Shown here: piece after piece, positions 12,053 to 24,378 of the stretch
How the letters are laid out: every line of letters begins with the position of its first letter
How positions within the stretch are numbered: the stretch's first letter is position 1
Assembly: GCF_031143425.1 (NCBI RefSeq)
Contig: NC_090438.1
Location: 773,275,138-773,339,137, forward strand
Direction of reading: 5' to 3'
DNA length: 64,000 nucleotides
From: Pleurodeles waltl
Lineage: Eukaryota > Chordata > Amphibia > Caudata > Salamandridae
Notes under the pieces: generated by a model
Seen by the model: the letters and a program-made list of their open reading frames with translations, nothing else
Told to the model about the DNA's origin: nothing
The model's database searches: none
Made by a program: the position numbers and the translations under genes

Positions 12053-13240
12053 ATTATGTGGCTCCCTCTATACACACAGACCTCTGCAGTGCATGAACTA
12101 ATAGAGGTTTCATAATGTACTATAGTACATTTCCCACTGGGTAAGAACTTTTGTGTTTATTTTTCACTTTAGCTGCCCACTATTTTATATATAACTTCCT
12201 GACAGTAAAAGACCTAAAAACTGAAGTCAACTACAGCAGTAAACTAATATAACCAGGTGTCAGTTTGTGCTACAATAGAAGTGTCTATTTTCATAATGTT
12301 AAAAATAAAAACCTTATTAGAAAAACAGTGTGAAAGAAGATTAAGGGACCACTTCTTCCCCTGGAATTAATGAAGGCATCCTACGTGGACCTTAAAGTTA
12401 ATTATTAATGATTGTAAATGGTATGTTTTAATTATGATGAATGATGTTCAACAACCTCAATTTCCATGCAGCTGTAAAAGTCAAGCAGTCAGAATCAGAT
12501 GAAATATAGTATGGTTCTCCTAGGAAAGCCGTGCACTAAGGGTGTGGCCCATGCATTAGAGTCATTATACCAAGGGCCACTGGAACTCTGGGACTGAGCG
12601 GCTGCAGCAATATTCACATAATTATAGATTTGCTGCTTTTTCAACATAATCCATTATCTGCTGCAAAATCGGATGATTTTAACAAAAACAATTGTTTATA
12701 CAGGTGATGGTTCAAAAGTTACTAAAAAGCAGAAAGGCATGTTGCTGCGCAATAGCAGACCCTTTGCAAAGCTGGACTGGTCAGCTTTTTGTTGCTTATT
12801 GCTATAGTTGGGTGTTAAACTGGTACTAATGAAGTGCAACCACAGATTGACCATCTTGCTGGAAAACAAACAGGCACACCTGTCACATTAGATCAGAAAG
12901 GTGTTATCATCCAAATAAGTATCATCAAATTATGTTTTTTTTTGTGAAAAATAAAGTACCATTGTGCATTTTTAGGTAACTCTTTTTGGAAACTTTTTGT
13001 TTGAACTGTGTGGTAAGCTTCTGACACCGAACCACAGTCACCTACTAACCTTCGGTTTGATAAACACCGTTTAATATTATTTCCCCACCATAAAAATGAT
13101 TTGGTGTGAGAATTGGGTGCATTTAGGTTTGCCGATGGTTGTTGATGATGAGTAGTACCAGGTTCTAGAAATTTTCTACAGGAGGGGGTGCTTACACTTA
13201 AAACATTTTGACGGGAGGGTCTCAGCATCAAAACGTTTGA
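12053..13240. other. AT-rich region without recognised feature
   Basis: No gene, terminal repeat or tandem structure that I can support. The only sizeable open stretch (12893-13231, minus) has no recognisable domain. Confidence 0.4.
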
Positions 13241-13244
13241 AGAA

Positions 13245-13893
13245 CTCTCTATTACAGTCTACCCCATTCCAGTGTACGCCACTCCAGTCCACACCACTTC
13301 ATTGTACCCCGCTGCGCTGTACAATACTCCCCTATACACTATTCAGGTCTTTGCCACTCTAATGTGCACCACTCTACTCTATGTTAATCCACTATATCCC
13401 ACTCCATTATGGGCTACTGCACTCTACGCCACTGCAGTGTACACCACTGAACTCTATGTCACGCCAATCTACACGAGTCCTTGGACCACTCTACGGTATT
13501 TCATTTTCCCCACTCCACTGTACATCACTCCAGTCTACACCACCCCACTGTACAACACTCCTCTCTACACTATTCTACACTACAGTATTCCACTCTATGC
13601 TATTCTACTCTATGCCACTCCACTCTACGCTATTTCACTGTATGTCACTCTATTCTATGCCATTACACTGTATGCAAATTCAATTTTTGCTCCTCTGTAT
13701 GGTATTCCACTCTATCACACTCCACTGTATGACACTCCACTGTATGCTATTACACTCTACTGCATCCCACAATTTACCACTCCAGTCTAAACCACTTCAC
13801 TGTATGTGACTACACTATACGCTACTACACAATGTACTATTGCACTTTATGCCACTCCACTTTACGCTACGACACTATATGCTATTACACTAT
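13245..13893. repeat. 15-bp minisatellite, block 1
   Basis: Diverged tandem copies of CCACTCCACTCTATG-type units (also gtacgcc, gctatt variants). In one frame it stays open for 172 codons (13272-13790), reading as PLYAT-like pentapeptides, which fits a 15-bp period. The same repeat recurs at 19510-21090, 21825-22160 and 25044-25415. Confidence 0.85.
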
Positions 13894-14522
13894 GGGGGTC
13901 ATTCTGACCCCCGCCGGCGGCGGATGCCGCCGGCCTGGCGGGAACCGCCAGAAGACCGTACCGCGGTTAAAAGACCGCGGCGGTCATTCTGAGTTTCCCG
14001 CTGGGCTGGCGGGCGACCGCCAGAAGGCCGCCCACCCGCCCAGCGGGAAACCCCCTTCCACGAGGATGCCGGCTCCAAATGGAGCCGGCGGAGTGGAAGG
14101 GGTGTGACGGGTGCAGTTGCACCCGTCGCGATTTTCAGTGTCTGCCACGCAGACACTGAAAATCTATGTGGGGCCCTGTTAGGGGGCCCCTGCACTGCCC
14201 ATGCCAGTGGCATGGCCAATGCAGGGGCCCGCAGGGGCCCCACGACACCCGTTCCCACCAGCCAGGTTCTGGCAGTGAAAACCGCCAGAACCAGGCTGGC
14301 GGGAAGGGGGTCGGAATCCCCATGGCGGCGCTGCTTGCAGCGCCGCCGTGGAGGATTCCCTGGGGCAGCGGGAAGCCGGCGGGAAACCGCCGGCTTCCCT
14401 TTTCTGAACGCGGCTTTACCGCTGCGGTCAGAATGCCCCCGGAAGCACCGCCAGCCTGTTGGCGGTGCTTCCGCGGTCGTTGGCCCTGGCGGTCCATGAC
14501 CGCCAGGGTCAGAATTACCCCC
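13894..14522. mobile_element. Harbinger-type MITE, GC-rich, with internal palindromes
   Basis: Left end GGGGGTCATTCTGACCC and reversed right end GGGGGTAATTCTGACCC (one mismatch), flanked by TAT at 13891-13893 and 14523-14525. It sits in the 15-bp minisatellite. Internal palindromes gggtgcagttgcaccc (about 14107) and ttttcagtgtctg...cagacactgaaaa (about 14132-14163) are shared, in reverse order, with the MITE at 46179-46709. Non-coding; open frames are GC-rich artefacts. Confidence 0.85.
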
Positions 14523-14525
14523 TAT

Positions 14526-15610
14526 ATGCCTATTGGACATGGCCCTTCTAAGAGAATTTCCCTGAAACGTTTAGCTTTTTCATCCTGAGTTTTGCTGACT
14601 CTCTTTGCGTGGTCTTAGGACTCTGGGCACTTCCCGACTGTACTGCAGTGGGAAAGTGGGTGTGCCCTTCCTAAACATGCCAGGAAGGGGTGCTTACGTG
14701 ATTGGTTCAGGTTCTGTACCCAGGAGTGCCCTGTGAAAAGGTACACCACATACATGGGGCTAATACAGCCCTGGCTACTAGTGGGATGTTTCACTGAGTT
14801 TGCCACCCACTAGAATAGCCTGTCAAGCATGTATCTGGCCTGACAATGCAGGCCTGGGGAGGTGCAGTTGTGCCTATGCTTAGGTTGGCACTTCTAGCTC
14901 TGTAGCCAATCTTGAGTGGGCCCTCCAGTAGCCCTAGAGCACCCCCTGAAGAGCAGAGCAAGTGGTAGACGAAAGGCTGGGCAGGTAAACATGAGTGTCC
15001 CCTGCCCTGGTAGTGAAGAATCCCCATGTGAGTTTTCAATACATAGGGGATCGGCTCTTCCCATAGGTTTTGCTGTTTCTCTATCCAGTGGCCTTAGGGC
15101 CCTGGGCACTTACCCACTGTAAGTACATTGTGAGAGTGTGCGCGCCTTTCCTACATATGTTAGCAAGTGGTGCTGGTCAGTGAGTGTGCGCATGCTTATT
15201 GGTATTTCATACATGTGCTGAGCCAGTCAAAGCAGGTCTGTGGGTGCATTTGCATCTATGGTGTTCTTAAAAAAGGTGTCTAGCCTGTCATAGCAAGCCA
15301 GTGTGTGCGCCCTTGCACCTATGGTGTTCTTAAACATGAGTCTAGCCCGTTATACTAGGTCTGTGTGTGCGCACTTGCACCTTTGTGTCCAGCCTGCCAT
15401 TGCAGCCTTGTGTGTGCACAAGGACGCATATGACCAGGACGTGAAGAATAGCCATATGTGTTTTCACTATGAGGGTTGCTCTTCCCATAGGTTAACATGG
15501 GGGAAGTTTACAATTACTCAAATCTACAATAGTGGATTGCAGCCGAGCAGCCTCATAATGTTTCCTATCATTGGATTCGTCCTGACAAGCTACTTCCTGT
15601 GGTAAAGGTA
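14526..15610. repeat. Imperfect ~430-470 bp tandem duplications, unclassified
   Basis: A block with TTTTGCTG.., CTCTGGGCACTT.. at about 14597 recurs at about 15066, and tcttcccataggtt recurs at 15055 and 15481. This could be part of an LTR retrotransposon, but I see neither LTR ends nor proteins. It also includes a 63-bp tandem array. Confidence 0.5.
15237..15415. repeat. 63-bp tandem repeat, about three units
   Basis: Units carry gcacctatggtgttctta and tctagcctgtcatag at about 63-64 bp spacing (15255, 15318, 15380). Confidence 0.7.
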
Positions 15611-16680
15611 GTTTTGTCAATAATAACTTTAAAATGTCACTTCTAGAAAGTGGGCATTCCTATGCTGTAAAATGCTTTGTACGCCTTTCAATTTGGCTAT
15701 AGTCAACACTAGGGGCTGGGGAGCACATCTGTGCATTGCCCAGCGACAGCTATAACCCTTGGGCATGCAACTGCAACAACAGACCTCTGCCATTTGAGGT
15801 CCTCGCTGGATAGATTGGAGGGAGAGGTTTTGACACTTTGCCTCTGGGAGCCAGATCACTGCCACACTAAAGATTAAGTTCTGCATTCCATGGCCCCATG
15901 GCAGACAGGACTAAAATTTAGGGGAGACATCTGTGGTTCAAAGGGGAACCCTCTGCTGAATCGCTTCCAACTTCAAAAGCACACTACAGTATAACTACTC
16001 GTGCAGCTCTTCACCAAAGTAGAGATGCGCTTGTGGGGAGGCGGGACCAGAGATACTGGACAGCGTCGTGCACACTGCCTGAGAAATCTGCTTGGCATGA
16101 GGAGGATTACTGCCATTGGGAGGGACTATACACCCTTCCTGAATAGTGGCTGACCTGGGCTGACTGCCTGCTGCTGTGTGGCACCCCGAAGTGTGCTCTC
16201 CCAGGGTTTGTTGGCTTGCCCCTGTTCTATGGTGGAGGTCTCAGGAACATCAAAGATCTACTGTGAGGGACCCACACATTCTACCTGTGACACCTGCAGA
16301 GCGGTGTCCTCTTAAGTGCACACATCATCTGCTGGATGCCACCTGGTAGGAGCTGTGTGAGCATGGAACCAAGTATTGTCCCTGGAGACCAGATTGCCTG
16401 GTGCGGAGCCGCAGTGGAACTGTCCACATTCAAGGAGTGTCACCCTGCATCATAGGGCCTCAACACGCATAAGTGGCTTGTTGGTAGTGAGTGGAGTCAC
16501 CCGTTTTGGAACCTCTCGTGGCCCGCTACATCGATGGTGCTGCATTTCTCTTGTGCGACACGCCAACTGAAATGCTCATTGCGTGCTGTGTCCGATTCAC
16601 AGGTTGCGACCCTCAAAGGTGGTGGGGGTATACCCATAGCAGTGCCACATTCTACCTCGTGTGGCACCACTGAACTTGCG
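15611..16680. other. Unclassified sequence before the 94-bp array
   Basis: No gene that I can support. The style (short open frames, many GTG/CAC words) suggests more dispersed repeat, but no boundary is visible. Confidence 0.35.
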
Positions 16681-16689
16681 CCTGTGTGT

Positions 16690-17260
16690 GCGACCAGAAT
16701 TTCTGCTGCGACTCAAGTCACTGTGTACCAGACGTTGTGCCTCATTACCGGGGAGGTATGGAATTGGTAACTCTTTGCTTGTGTGACTGGAATTGTCTGG
16801 TGCGACTTAAGTCACTGCGCACCAGACGTTGTGCCTCATCTCCAGTGAGGTACAGAATTGGTAACTCTTCGTTCGTGCAATCAGAATTGTCTGGTGTGAC
16901 ACAAGTCACTACGCACCAGACATTGTGCCTCATTTCCAGTGAGTGACGGAATTAGTAACTCTTCATCTGTGTACCAGGAATTGTCTGGTGCAAATCAGCT
17001 CGCCGCACACCAGATGTTGTACCTCATATCCAGGGAGGTATGGAATTGGTAACTCTTCATTTGTGTGACTGGAATTGTCTGGTGCGACTCAACTACCCGT
17101 GCACCAGACATTGTGCCTCATTCCCAAGGAGGTGCTGAATTTGCTGCTCCGCACTGTGTCTACTCGGACCTGTCTGGTGCTACTCCTACCTTTGCGCACC
17201 CGATGTGGTGCTTCATTTCCAGGGAGGTGAAGGGGGGCAAATTTGTGTTCTGGAGTGCCC
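16690..17260. repeat. 94-bp tandem repeat with a hairpin in each unit
   Basis: The anchor AATTGTCTGG occurs at 16791, 16885, 16979 and 17073, with related anchors at about 16698 and 17167, an almost constant spacing of 94 bp and about six units. Each unit holds TCTGGTGCG...CGCACCAGA, a 9-bp stem, and in one unit the loop holds the palindrome GACTTAAGTC. Units end with ttgtgcctcat..ccag.gaggta. No protein is encoded. Confidence 0.85.
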
Positions 17261-18480
17261 GGATTGCCCAGGTGTGACTTTGTTCAACATGTGTTTGAAG
17301 GGCTGCTTTCTCCTTCCGAGAGGCTCCCCTGCTTAATCCCTCACTCATTGATTGCTCCTTTTGATGCCCTCAGTGCGACGGAACAACTGCCATTTCCTCA
17401 CCTGGCCTGACAACTCCTTGTTACCGGATCGTATTGATGGAACGGACTTGGGTGGCAAGAGTAAGTAAGTAGGCTACAGAACACTTCTGAGAGGGATCAG
17501 AACCGGGTCCCAGGATGTGGTGACCCCCTCCCCTTGTGTCTCGCAGAACTAGGCAAGTGCCTAAAGGCATGGTTGGGTGACCTTTGATTTAACTTCCGAG
17601 GCATGGCCAAACCTCCATTTATCGATTGCCACCTGAAACCACCTGTTATCTATCCCCCCACCTTTTTCTTTTTCTCCAGGACCCTGAAAAAGTGTGACTC
17701 CAACCGGGATCAGCCTAAGGAAGGGGAGGGGGGGAGATTTCCTTCAACTCCAGTCCGTGGGGGGTGGGGTAGTGGGGTTGGCTGAAGGGTGAAGGAGGGT
17801 TTTTGGCCATGGGGTCTGCGAGTATAATATCTACTGAGCTGCTGAATATCAGTAATCTGTATTCGGGTGCTGTGTGTGCATGTGGTTGCAAGTGTGTATC
17901 ATAAGAACCTCCCGGATATCCTAGTACCAAGTATCAGTGATGAGTGAGTGGGAGTGACTGCCTGTGTTTAACAACACTGCACAGAGGTGTTGCTCCACAT
18001 GTTGATTCTTACCAAGAGTGTATTACGTTTGACATTGGTTTTACCCAGGCAGCCCACAAGGCTATTTAGAAGTATTATAATTATCTATGTGTACACATTA
18101 CAGCTATCGTTGTGAACCAAGGTCCACTCTATAACTGTGTGGGATTGAATTAGAATAATTGCTCGGTCGGTCTCATGCTGACAACGTTTCGCACCGCATG
18201 AGGGTGCTGGGGGTAAAGTAGGATCTTTCCCAACGCGTACATATTACTGCTGCCATTTTAACTGAGTTGGGTGTAGTATTGCTAATGATATGTCCAAAAG
18301 TGATTTATGTTCAGAGATGCATGATGTTCATGTGGTGTTGACTAATGCGTGTTGAATAACACTTTATTTACCTACACCTCGTGTGAATTCTCTTTTGTGA
18401 CACTCAGTGTATTTGTTGTGTGAGAGTGTTGTGCCAATGCTTTACACATTGCCCATGTGATAAACCTGGCTGCATTGTGC
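17261..18480. other. Unclassified region
   Basis: No supported gene. Pyrimidine-rich at 17640-17690 and G-rich at 17720-17780. The word acaacgtttcgcaccgc near 18180 resembles words in dispersed amphibian repeats, but I cannot assign it. Confidence 0.35.
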
Positions 18481-19387
18481 CAGGGCTGGCTCTAGGGTGG
18501 TGCGGCCGGTGCCACCGCACCACGTTCTGACTTCAGATGGGGACGGTGTGTTTACAGGTATATTATCATTTTAAAAGCACCTACTAAGGGTTCCTTGCAC
18601 CCTTCAATCCTCAGGCAACAATAAAAATGTCAAGATTACTCTGGTGATTAACGATCTGTCTGGAGAGAGATCAGAGTTTTCTTTAGTGGAAGTTTTGAGG
18701 TAGCGGAGAGGGTTAATATGCCTGTTGCAAAGAATGTGTACCATGCAGATCACAAAGTACTTATACTGCAAATAGGTCAGTGGGTGGCCACTTTTGTCAG
18801 AGAGGTCCTTTTGTTACTTGCAGTTTATAAGTTAAGAACTTAATATAGAACAGTAAGCTATTAACTGTCATCAAAGAACTGCATGTATCCTGCAAGGTAT
18901 AGATTACAGCACTATGATTTTCCCTAGTCTTTCATTATCCTAATGTTGCAGAAAAGGGGTTATTTGGGTAGAAATAAATCCTCTTTATTAAAGAGATCCT
19001 CCAACCATAGTGTTACATATTAAATTCTGAGCTTGTGCTTCTCCAGACCAAGCACACTTAAACTATACAGCCTACCAGTATGGATGACATGTGACTCCTA
19101 CTCTTTTTAGTCCTCTGTCTTTTGTAACATTTCTTATACACTGATTTACCCACCTATGATTGATTGTCTCTGTGCAATGTGTGTGCAATGTAAAGTGCTC
19201 TGACACCCTACACTGGTATGAGTGGTGCTATAAAACTAATTAAATGCATCTGAGAGAGAATGGTTATGAAGACTTAAGGGACATTGTTAAAGGGTGGGTG
19301 TGAGGGAATCCTTGCCGGAAGTGGTCATTGAGGGGCATCAACAATTTTTGTTGCACAGGGCATCACCAGTGCCAGAGCCAGCCCCTA
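18481..19387. mobile_element. hAT-like non-autonomous element (tentative)
   Basis: Starts CAGGGCTGGCTCTAGGG; the reversed right end reads AGGGGCTGGCTCTGGCAC and both continue with TGGTG and GTGC words, giving inverted ends of about 35 bp with mismatches. CAGGG(C)-type starts with GGCTC are typical of hAT elements. The 8-bp flanks (cattgtgc, ccagccaa) do not match, so the boundaries or a simple insertion are unproven. No transposase is seen. Confidence 0.5.
19184..19250 (+). repeat. SINE/L2-type 3' tail
   Basis: gtaaagtgctctgacaccct ... gtgctataaaactaatt matches the general pattern of L2-derived SINE tails (AAAGCGCTTTGA...GCGCTATAAA). Confidence 0.6.
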
Positions 19388-19509
19388 CCAGCCAAACTAC
19401 CGAAGGGTGAGTGCAGATTATACAGTGAGTGTAATCACCCACCCCTGATAGGAGTGGTAGGTTCTGCCTGGCTAGGGCCTCACCCCAGCTAACCAGAACA
19501 TGCTGCCTC

Positions 19510-21090
19510 CAACAACGCCACTCCACTGCACACCACTTCAGTCTATGTTACTCCACTCTAGGCTATTCCATTTTATGCCACTCCACTGTATGCTACTCCA
19601 CTGTATGCCACTCCAGTGTACTCTCCTCCACTCTATATAACTCCACTCTATAAAACTCTACTACACTGTATGCCACTCTACTAGACTCTACTCCACTCCA
19701 TCCAGTACACTCCTCTGTACAAATTTGCAGTCAACTCTATGTCTGCACACTTTATTGTACAACACTCTACAACAGTTTCCAACACTGTACAACACAGTTC
19801 TCAACCCAATTCTTTAATATGCCACTCCAATTTATAACAGTTTCCTGCATTTGAATGTATGCCACCACACTCTACGCTAATCCACTATACCCTACTCCAC
19901 TCTCTGCCACTCCACTGTACAGAGCTCCACTCTACGCTATTCCTCTCTATGTCACTCCACTCTTCTACAATCCACTATACAGTATTCCACTGTATGTTAC
20001 TCTACTTTACGGTAATCCACTCTATGCCACTACAGTGTGTGCCACTCAACTCCACTCTATTGTATGGCACTCTCCTCCACTCTATAAAAGTCTACTAAAC
20101 TTCATGGCATTCTTAGACATTCTACTCCACTCTATCACTGTACACTGCACTGTCCAACTCTATACTTCACACCATGCCTGTGCACTCCAATGTACAACAT
20201 TCTATTCCACTATATGACAGTTCTCTATACGACACAGCACTCCACTCTCCTGTACAAGACCCAATGTATAATAGTTGACTACCTATGCTAAACCAGTGCA
20301 CTCTACGCTATTCTAGTCTATGACACACCAATACACTCTACAATTCTTTACTCCACACTACGTTGCATCACTCCACTCGACTCTACTCCACTGTACAAGA
20401 CTTTACCTCACTATGCTATCATACAACAGTCCACTCTACGCAGCTGCACTGTTTCACACATTACTGTGCTCCATGCAACTCCACTCTATAACACTCTGCT
20501 GCACTATATGCCACTCTCTGACACTTTACTCCTGTCTATACCTCTTCCCTCCACTGAACAGCACTGTAGGATGCTGTATGCCAGTGTATAACACTCTACT
20601 CCACTCTCCTCTACGATACTGTAGTCCACCATACAACACTATATGCAACTCTTTGCATGCAACTGCACCCCTCTTTACTCTACTCTTCTCTGACACAGTA
20701 CTTCACTAGTCCACTGTACGCCACTCTACTCTACGCCAGTCAATGCCATTGTACTCCATAACACTGTATGCCAATCCACTGTACCACACTCGACAACACT
20801 GTACTCTACTGTACCCCACTCCATTTCACAAAAATAAAGTAGACTGTATGCCACTCTACTCTACTGTAGTCTACATCACTTTCTAATTCTGTGTGACACC
20901 CCGCTACACTATACTGTACAACGCAGTACTTCAATTTATGGCACTACTTGACTGCATGTTATGCCACTCCTCTCTACTGTACTTCACACCACTATAGTCT
21001 ATGACAAGCCACTCAACTCTGTGACACTTTACTCCAGTCTGCACTGCCACACGCCAGTGTACTCCACTCCACTATACTATACTGTGTGCT
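19510..21090. repeat. 15-bp minisatellite, block 2
   Basis: Same CCACTCCACTCTATG-type repeat as block 1, more diverged towards the right. 120 open codons of the PLYAT pentapeptide pattern at 19855-20217. Confidence 0.85.
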
Positions 21091-21300
21091 GCTCTGACGT
21101 CGTCGCGGCGACTGCGATGCCGGCCACGCGCGCGGAGTCAACCGGCTCCGCCTGCCGATGCGCGGGGGTGTTGCTCGAGGGAAGGATCGCCGGATCCGGT
21201 CTGACGCCTGGGGGGAAATTCTAAGGTAAGGAATCTGCAACTAGAATATGTCTCTACCAGATATTCCGTCACCGAAGGTAAGTAATTTGTACTTCTTGCT
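21091..21300. repeat. CpG-rich dispersed repeat fragment
   Basis: Abrupt CpG-rich segment (gacgtcgtcgcggcgactgc, ccacgcgcgcgg), then ctaaggtaaggaatctgcaa and ccgaaggtaagtaatt, two splice-donor-like GGTAAG words 45 bp apart. It interrupts the 15-bp minisatellite. The source family is not recognised. Confidence 0.45.
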
Positions 21301-21824
21301 TTCTATTTGCTGGCGTTATTTATTTTAGGCTGTCTAGCGCGCCTGTATCGAGCTCAGCTTGCTCATCATCACTCCTTGTATTCTTCCACAAGGTACTGCA
21401 TTCTGTAAACAGGCCTTTACATTTTGTTCTTGTCATATTTGCTGTGCGTTCAGACAGAAGTAAAATGTCAGGCACTGTCTTCCAAGGGAGCCTGGTGTTT
21501 ACTTTTTGTTCTCTGACTTCAAAGTGAGAAGATTTATGTGAAAAGGTTTTTTTCCTAGCACACAACAACATTTAAATGACAGTAAATTAACTGTACAAAT
21601 ATTTCAGACTATAACAGAAATTAGGAAAGCACCAAGAAAGCCCTTTTTTGTAATTTGGATGTGTGATGGAAACAAATATTTGAGTATGATCAAAACAAAT
21701 CAGTACATTAGGTGATGGCATTTCCACACATTATCTTTTGTGCGCTGTAGAGTTTTATCAATATAACTATATGTTTCAAAGTAATGGCCATTTCAATTAA
21801 AAATTTGCTGTCTACAATGGCAGT
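21301..21824. other. Unassigned sequence between minisatellite blocks
   Basis: No gene, tandem repeat or terminal repeat that I can support. Confidence 0.35.
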
Positions 21825-22160
21825 TTGATAACACACCATGCTCTCCACTCTACGCCCCTTTACTCTATTCTACACCCCTTTATTCCACTGTATGCCCCTC
21901 CATTGTACGCCACTTCACAACACTACACTTTACTTCACTCTTGGTCACTTTACTTGAGTCCACCTCTCTACTCCACTTTTTGCCACTCCACAACTTTACT
22001 CCACTCTGACACTCCACCCTATGACACTTTATTACACTTTGTGCAAATCCAGGTTACTCCACTCCACTTTACTCCACTCTGCTCCACCCTACTTCACTCA
22101 ACTCCACTCTTCGCCACTCCACTCTAAGACACTCCATAACACTCTCCTATATGCCACTAA
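21825..22160. repeat. 15-bp minisatellite, block 3
   Basis: Continues the CCACTCCACTCTAT repeat and ends at the 5' side of the L2 at 22165. Confidence 0.8.
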
Positions 22161-22169
22161 GTTTTAGCC

Positions 22170-24082
22170 ATGATGAACAGCAGCCACACTTGTCTACAAC
22201 ATGCAACAAACTGCAGCTACACAAACTTAACAGGATATACAAATCATCAATCAAAAAAGCTAAAAAAAAGATACTACTCAGACAGAATTCAAAATGCTCA
22301 ATCTACAACCAAGGAATTTTATAAAATTCTCAATGAATTTCGAAAACCTATATGCATGGAAGGAAGTCATCCCGCCACTCAAGATTTTACAAACAAATTG
22401 GCAACTCACTACACAACCAAGGCAGACACATTGGACTCCTATTTAAAACAGAAGAAAATCATCAGCACCAACCCCTTTACTAAAATACCCCTTAAGAAAA
22501 AACCATCCCAACCTCTACAGTCCTTCAAACAAATATCCCAGGATGAATTTATGGATTTGGTCAAAGCAAGCAGACCTTCTGGTTGCCCTTCTGACCCTTC
22601 CCCACCACAAATCTTCAAGAACATCCTGCTATCTACTTCTGCTGCCACACCTGTAAGAAGAATCATCAACAAATCTTTAACTTCAGGAACTTTTCCTGCA
22701 GACCTGAAAAAAGGCATACATATGACCATTATTAAAGAAAACAAACCTAGACCCGCAAGACCCCAACAACTACAGACCAATCACAAATGGACCTTTCCTG
22801 GGCAAATTGATAGAAAGAGCAGCATTCGCCCAGATGTCACAATTCATTGAAGACAATTCTATACTTTCAGACTTCCAAACTGGATTCCGCCCAGGAAGAA
22901 GCACTGAATCGGCACTCATGGCAATCTGGGATGATCTTAAAAACACAGTCGACCAAAATGGAGTTGCTGCACTACTTCTCTTGGACCTCTCAGCTGCCTT
23001 TGATACGGTTGACCATGACACCCTAACTCAAAGACTCCACGAAGCAGGCATACAAGGGATTGCTCTCGACTGGATTACTTCCTATCTTCAAAAAAGAGCA
23101 AATATCATCCACTCACCCCCCCTTCTCGTCCGAACCCTACTTCACAAAAGCAGGGGTCCCCCATGGGTCAATCATCTCACCTTTGCTTTTCAACATCTAC
23201 ATGATATCTTTACCAGAACTGATCAATGATTTCCATCTCACACGCTACAACTATGCAGATGACACACAGATACTACTTAAATTAGAAGACCCCAAAAACA
23301 TTGAAAACTCACAAATCTTCAGGTGCCTCAGAGCCGTTGATCAGTGGATGACCTGGAGTCATCTCAAACTAAATACCTCCAAAACAGAAATACTCATATG
23401 TGGTGACTGGAAACATTATGACCCTCTGTGCGTCTGGCCTGACGATCTTGGACCACCTCCTCAATTATCCAAGGAAGTTAAAAACCTAGGAATCACCATG
23501 GATTCCAAGTTAACTATGAATGCCCAAGTAGACAAATTAGCACGCACAAGCTTCATCACCTTAAAGACTTTACGACGCATCTTCCCCCACCTCGGATTTC
23601 CACACAAGGTGCAAGCTACTATCTCGCTTGTAATATCCAAACTGGATTATGCCAATAGCCTCTACCATGGATCATCTCTATCTGTTATGAAAAAACTACA
23701 ACGTATCCAGAATTCCGCAGCCAGGCTACTACTACATATAAAGCCGCAAGCCCACATCTCCCCTGTCTTGAGAGCACTACACTGGTTACCCGTTGCCAGA
23801 AGATGCACTTTCAAGCTGCTTTGTATCACCCACAAAGCTATACATGGAACAGGACCGCTTTTTATCAGAAAGAAAATTACCAAATACATCCAACAAAGAA
23901 CCCTCCGCTCAAGATTGGCACCCCGCCTTAGAACACCACCATACAAGAAAAAGACTATAGGTGGTACATCCTTCTCCGTCCAAGCAGCCAAACTATGGAA
24001 TTCATTACCCCCAACTATAAGAGCCACAGATAACTTTCTTGTCTTCAGAAAACTACTCAAGAGTTGGCTCTTTCCTTCATAA
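22170..24082 (+). pseudogene. L2 ORF2 fragment: reverse transcriptase and C-terminal region
   Basis: Starts in the linker between endonuclease and reverse transcriptase (KKRYYSDRIQ, ATHYTTKADTLDSYL). The RT shows PRPANYRPI-like words across a frameshift near 22790, then SDFQTGFRPGRSTESAL, LLLDLSAAFDTVDHDTL, a second frameshift near 23110-23170, GVPHGSIISPLLFNIYM and the active site NYADDTQI (about 23250). The C-terminus has LQRIQNSAARLLL, VLRALHWLPVARR and AAKLWNSLPPTIR, the typical L2 end, and stops at 24080-24082. Two frameshifts and 5' truncation make it inactive. The catalytic YADD is intact. Confidence 0.9.
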
Positions 24083-24303
24083 CCACCTTTTTCAAACAAC
24101 TATGAACTGCATATGCCTATGTGGATAAATATTTTTTTCAGATTATATGTATATTTCTATTTATTTATAGTTTCTTTGGAAAATATGTATTGCTACTATG
24201 TCATAACAATAAAATACACACACACTCTTTAAACCTGTCTGACTAAGTATTTTTTACCCATGATTCTAATTATGTATTGTATGTGCATATGTGTGTGTAT
24301 TCA

Positions 24304-24357
<54 letters not shown>

Positions 24358-24378
24358 CATATATATATATATATATGT
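24304..24378. repeat. (GT)n(TA)n microsatellite
   Basis: GT repeat running into a TA repeat in the 3' region of the L2. Confidence 0.95.

Noticed and set aside
13272..13790. 172-codon open frame of PLYAT-like pentapeptides as a repeat protein gene
   Set aside because: It follows from a 15-bp minisatellite, whose length is a multiple of three. Other frames are also open over long stretches, and no start context or domain is present.
13899..14588. Overlapping open frames of 120-213 codons in the GC-rich MITE
   Set aside because: GC-rich sequence has few stop codons; no domain, and both strands are open.
16690..17260. CRISPR-like array from regular palindromic repeats
   Set aside because: The whole 94-bp unit is repeated, with no unique spacers, and the sequence is vertebrate-like.
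14526..18480. LTR retrotransposon between the minisatellite blocks
   Set aside because: No gag, protease, RT or integrase motif and no matched LTR pair could be found by eye; left as unclassified repeats.
18481..19387. Definite hAT insertion
   Set aside because: Ends fit, but the 8-bp flanks do not match, so it is reported only as tentative.
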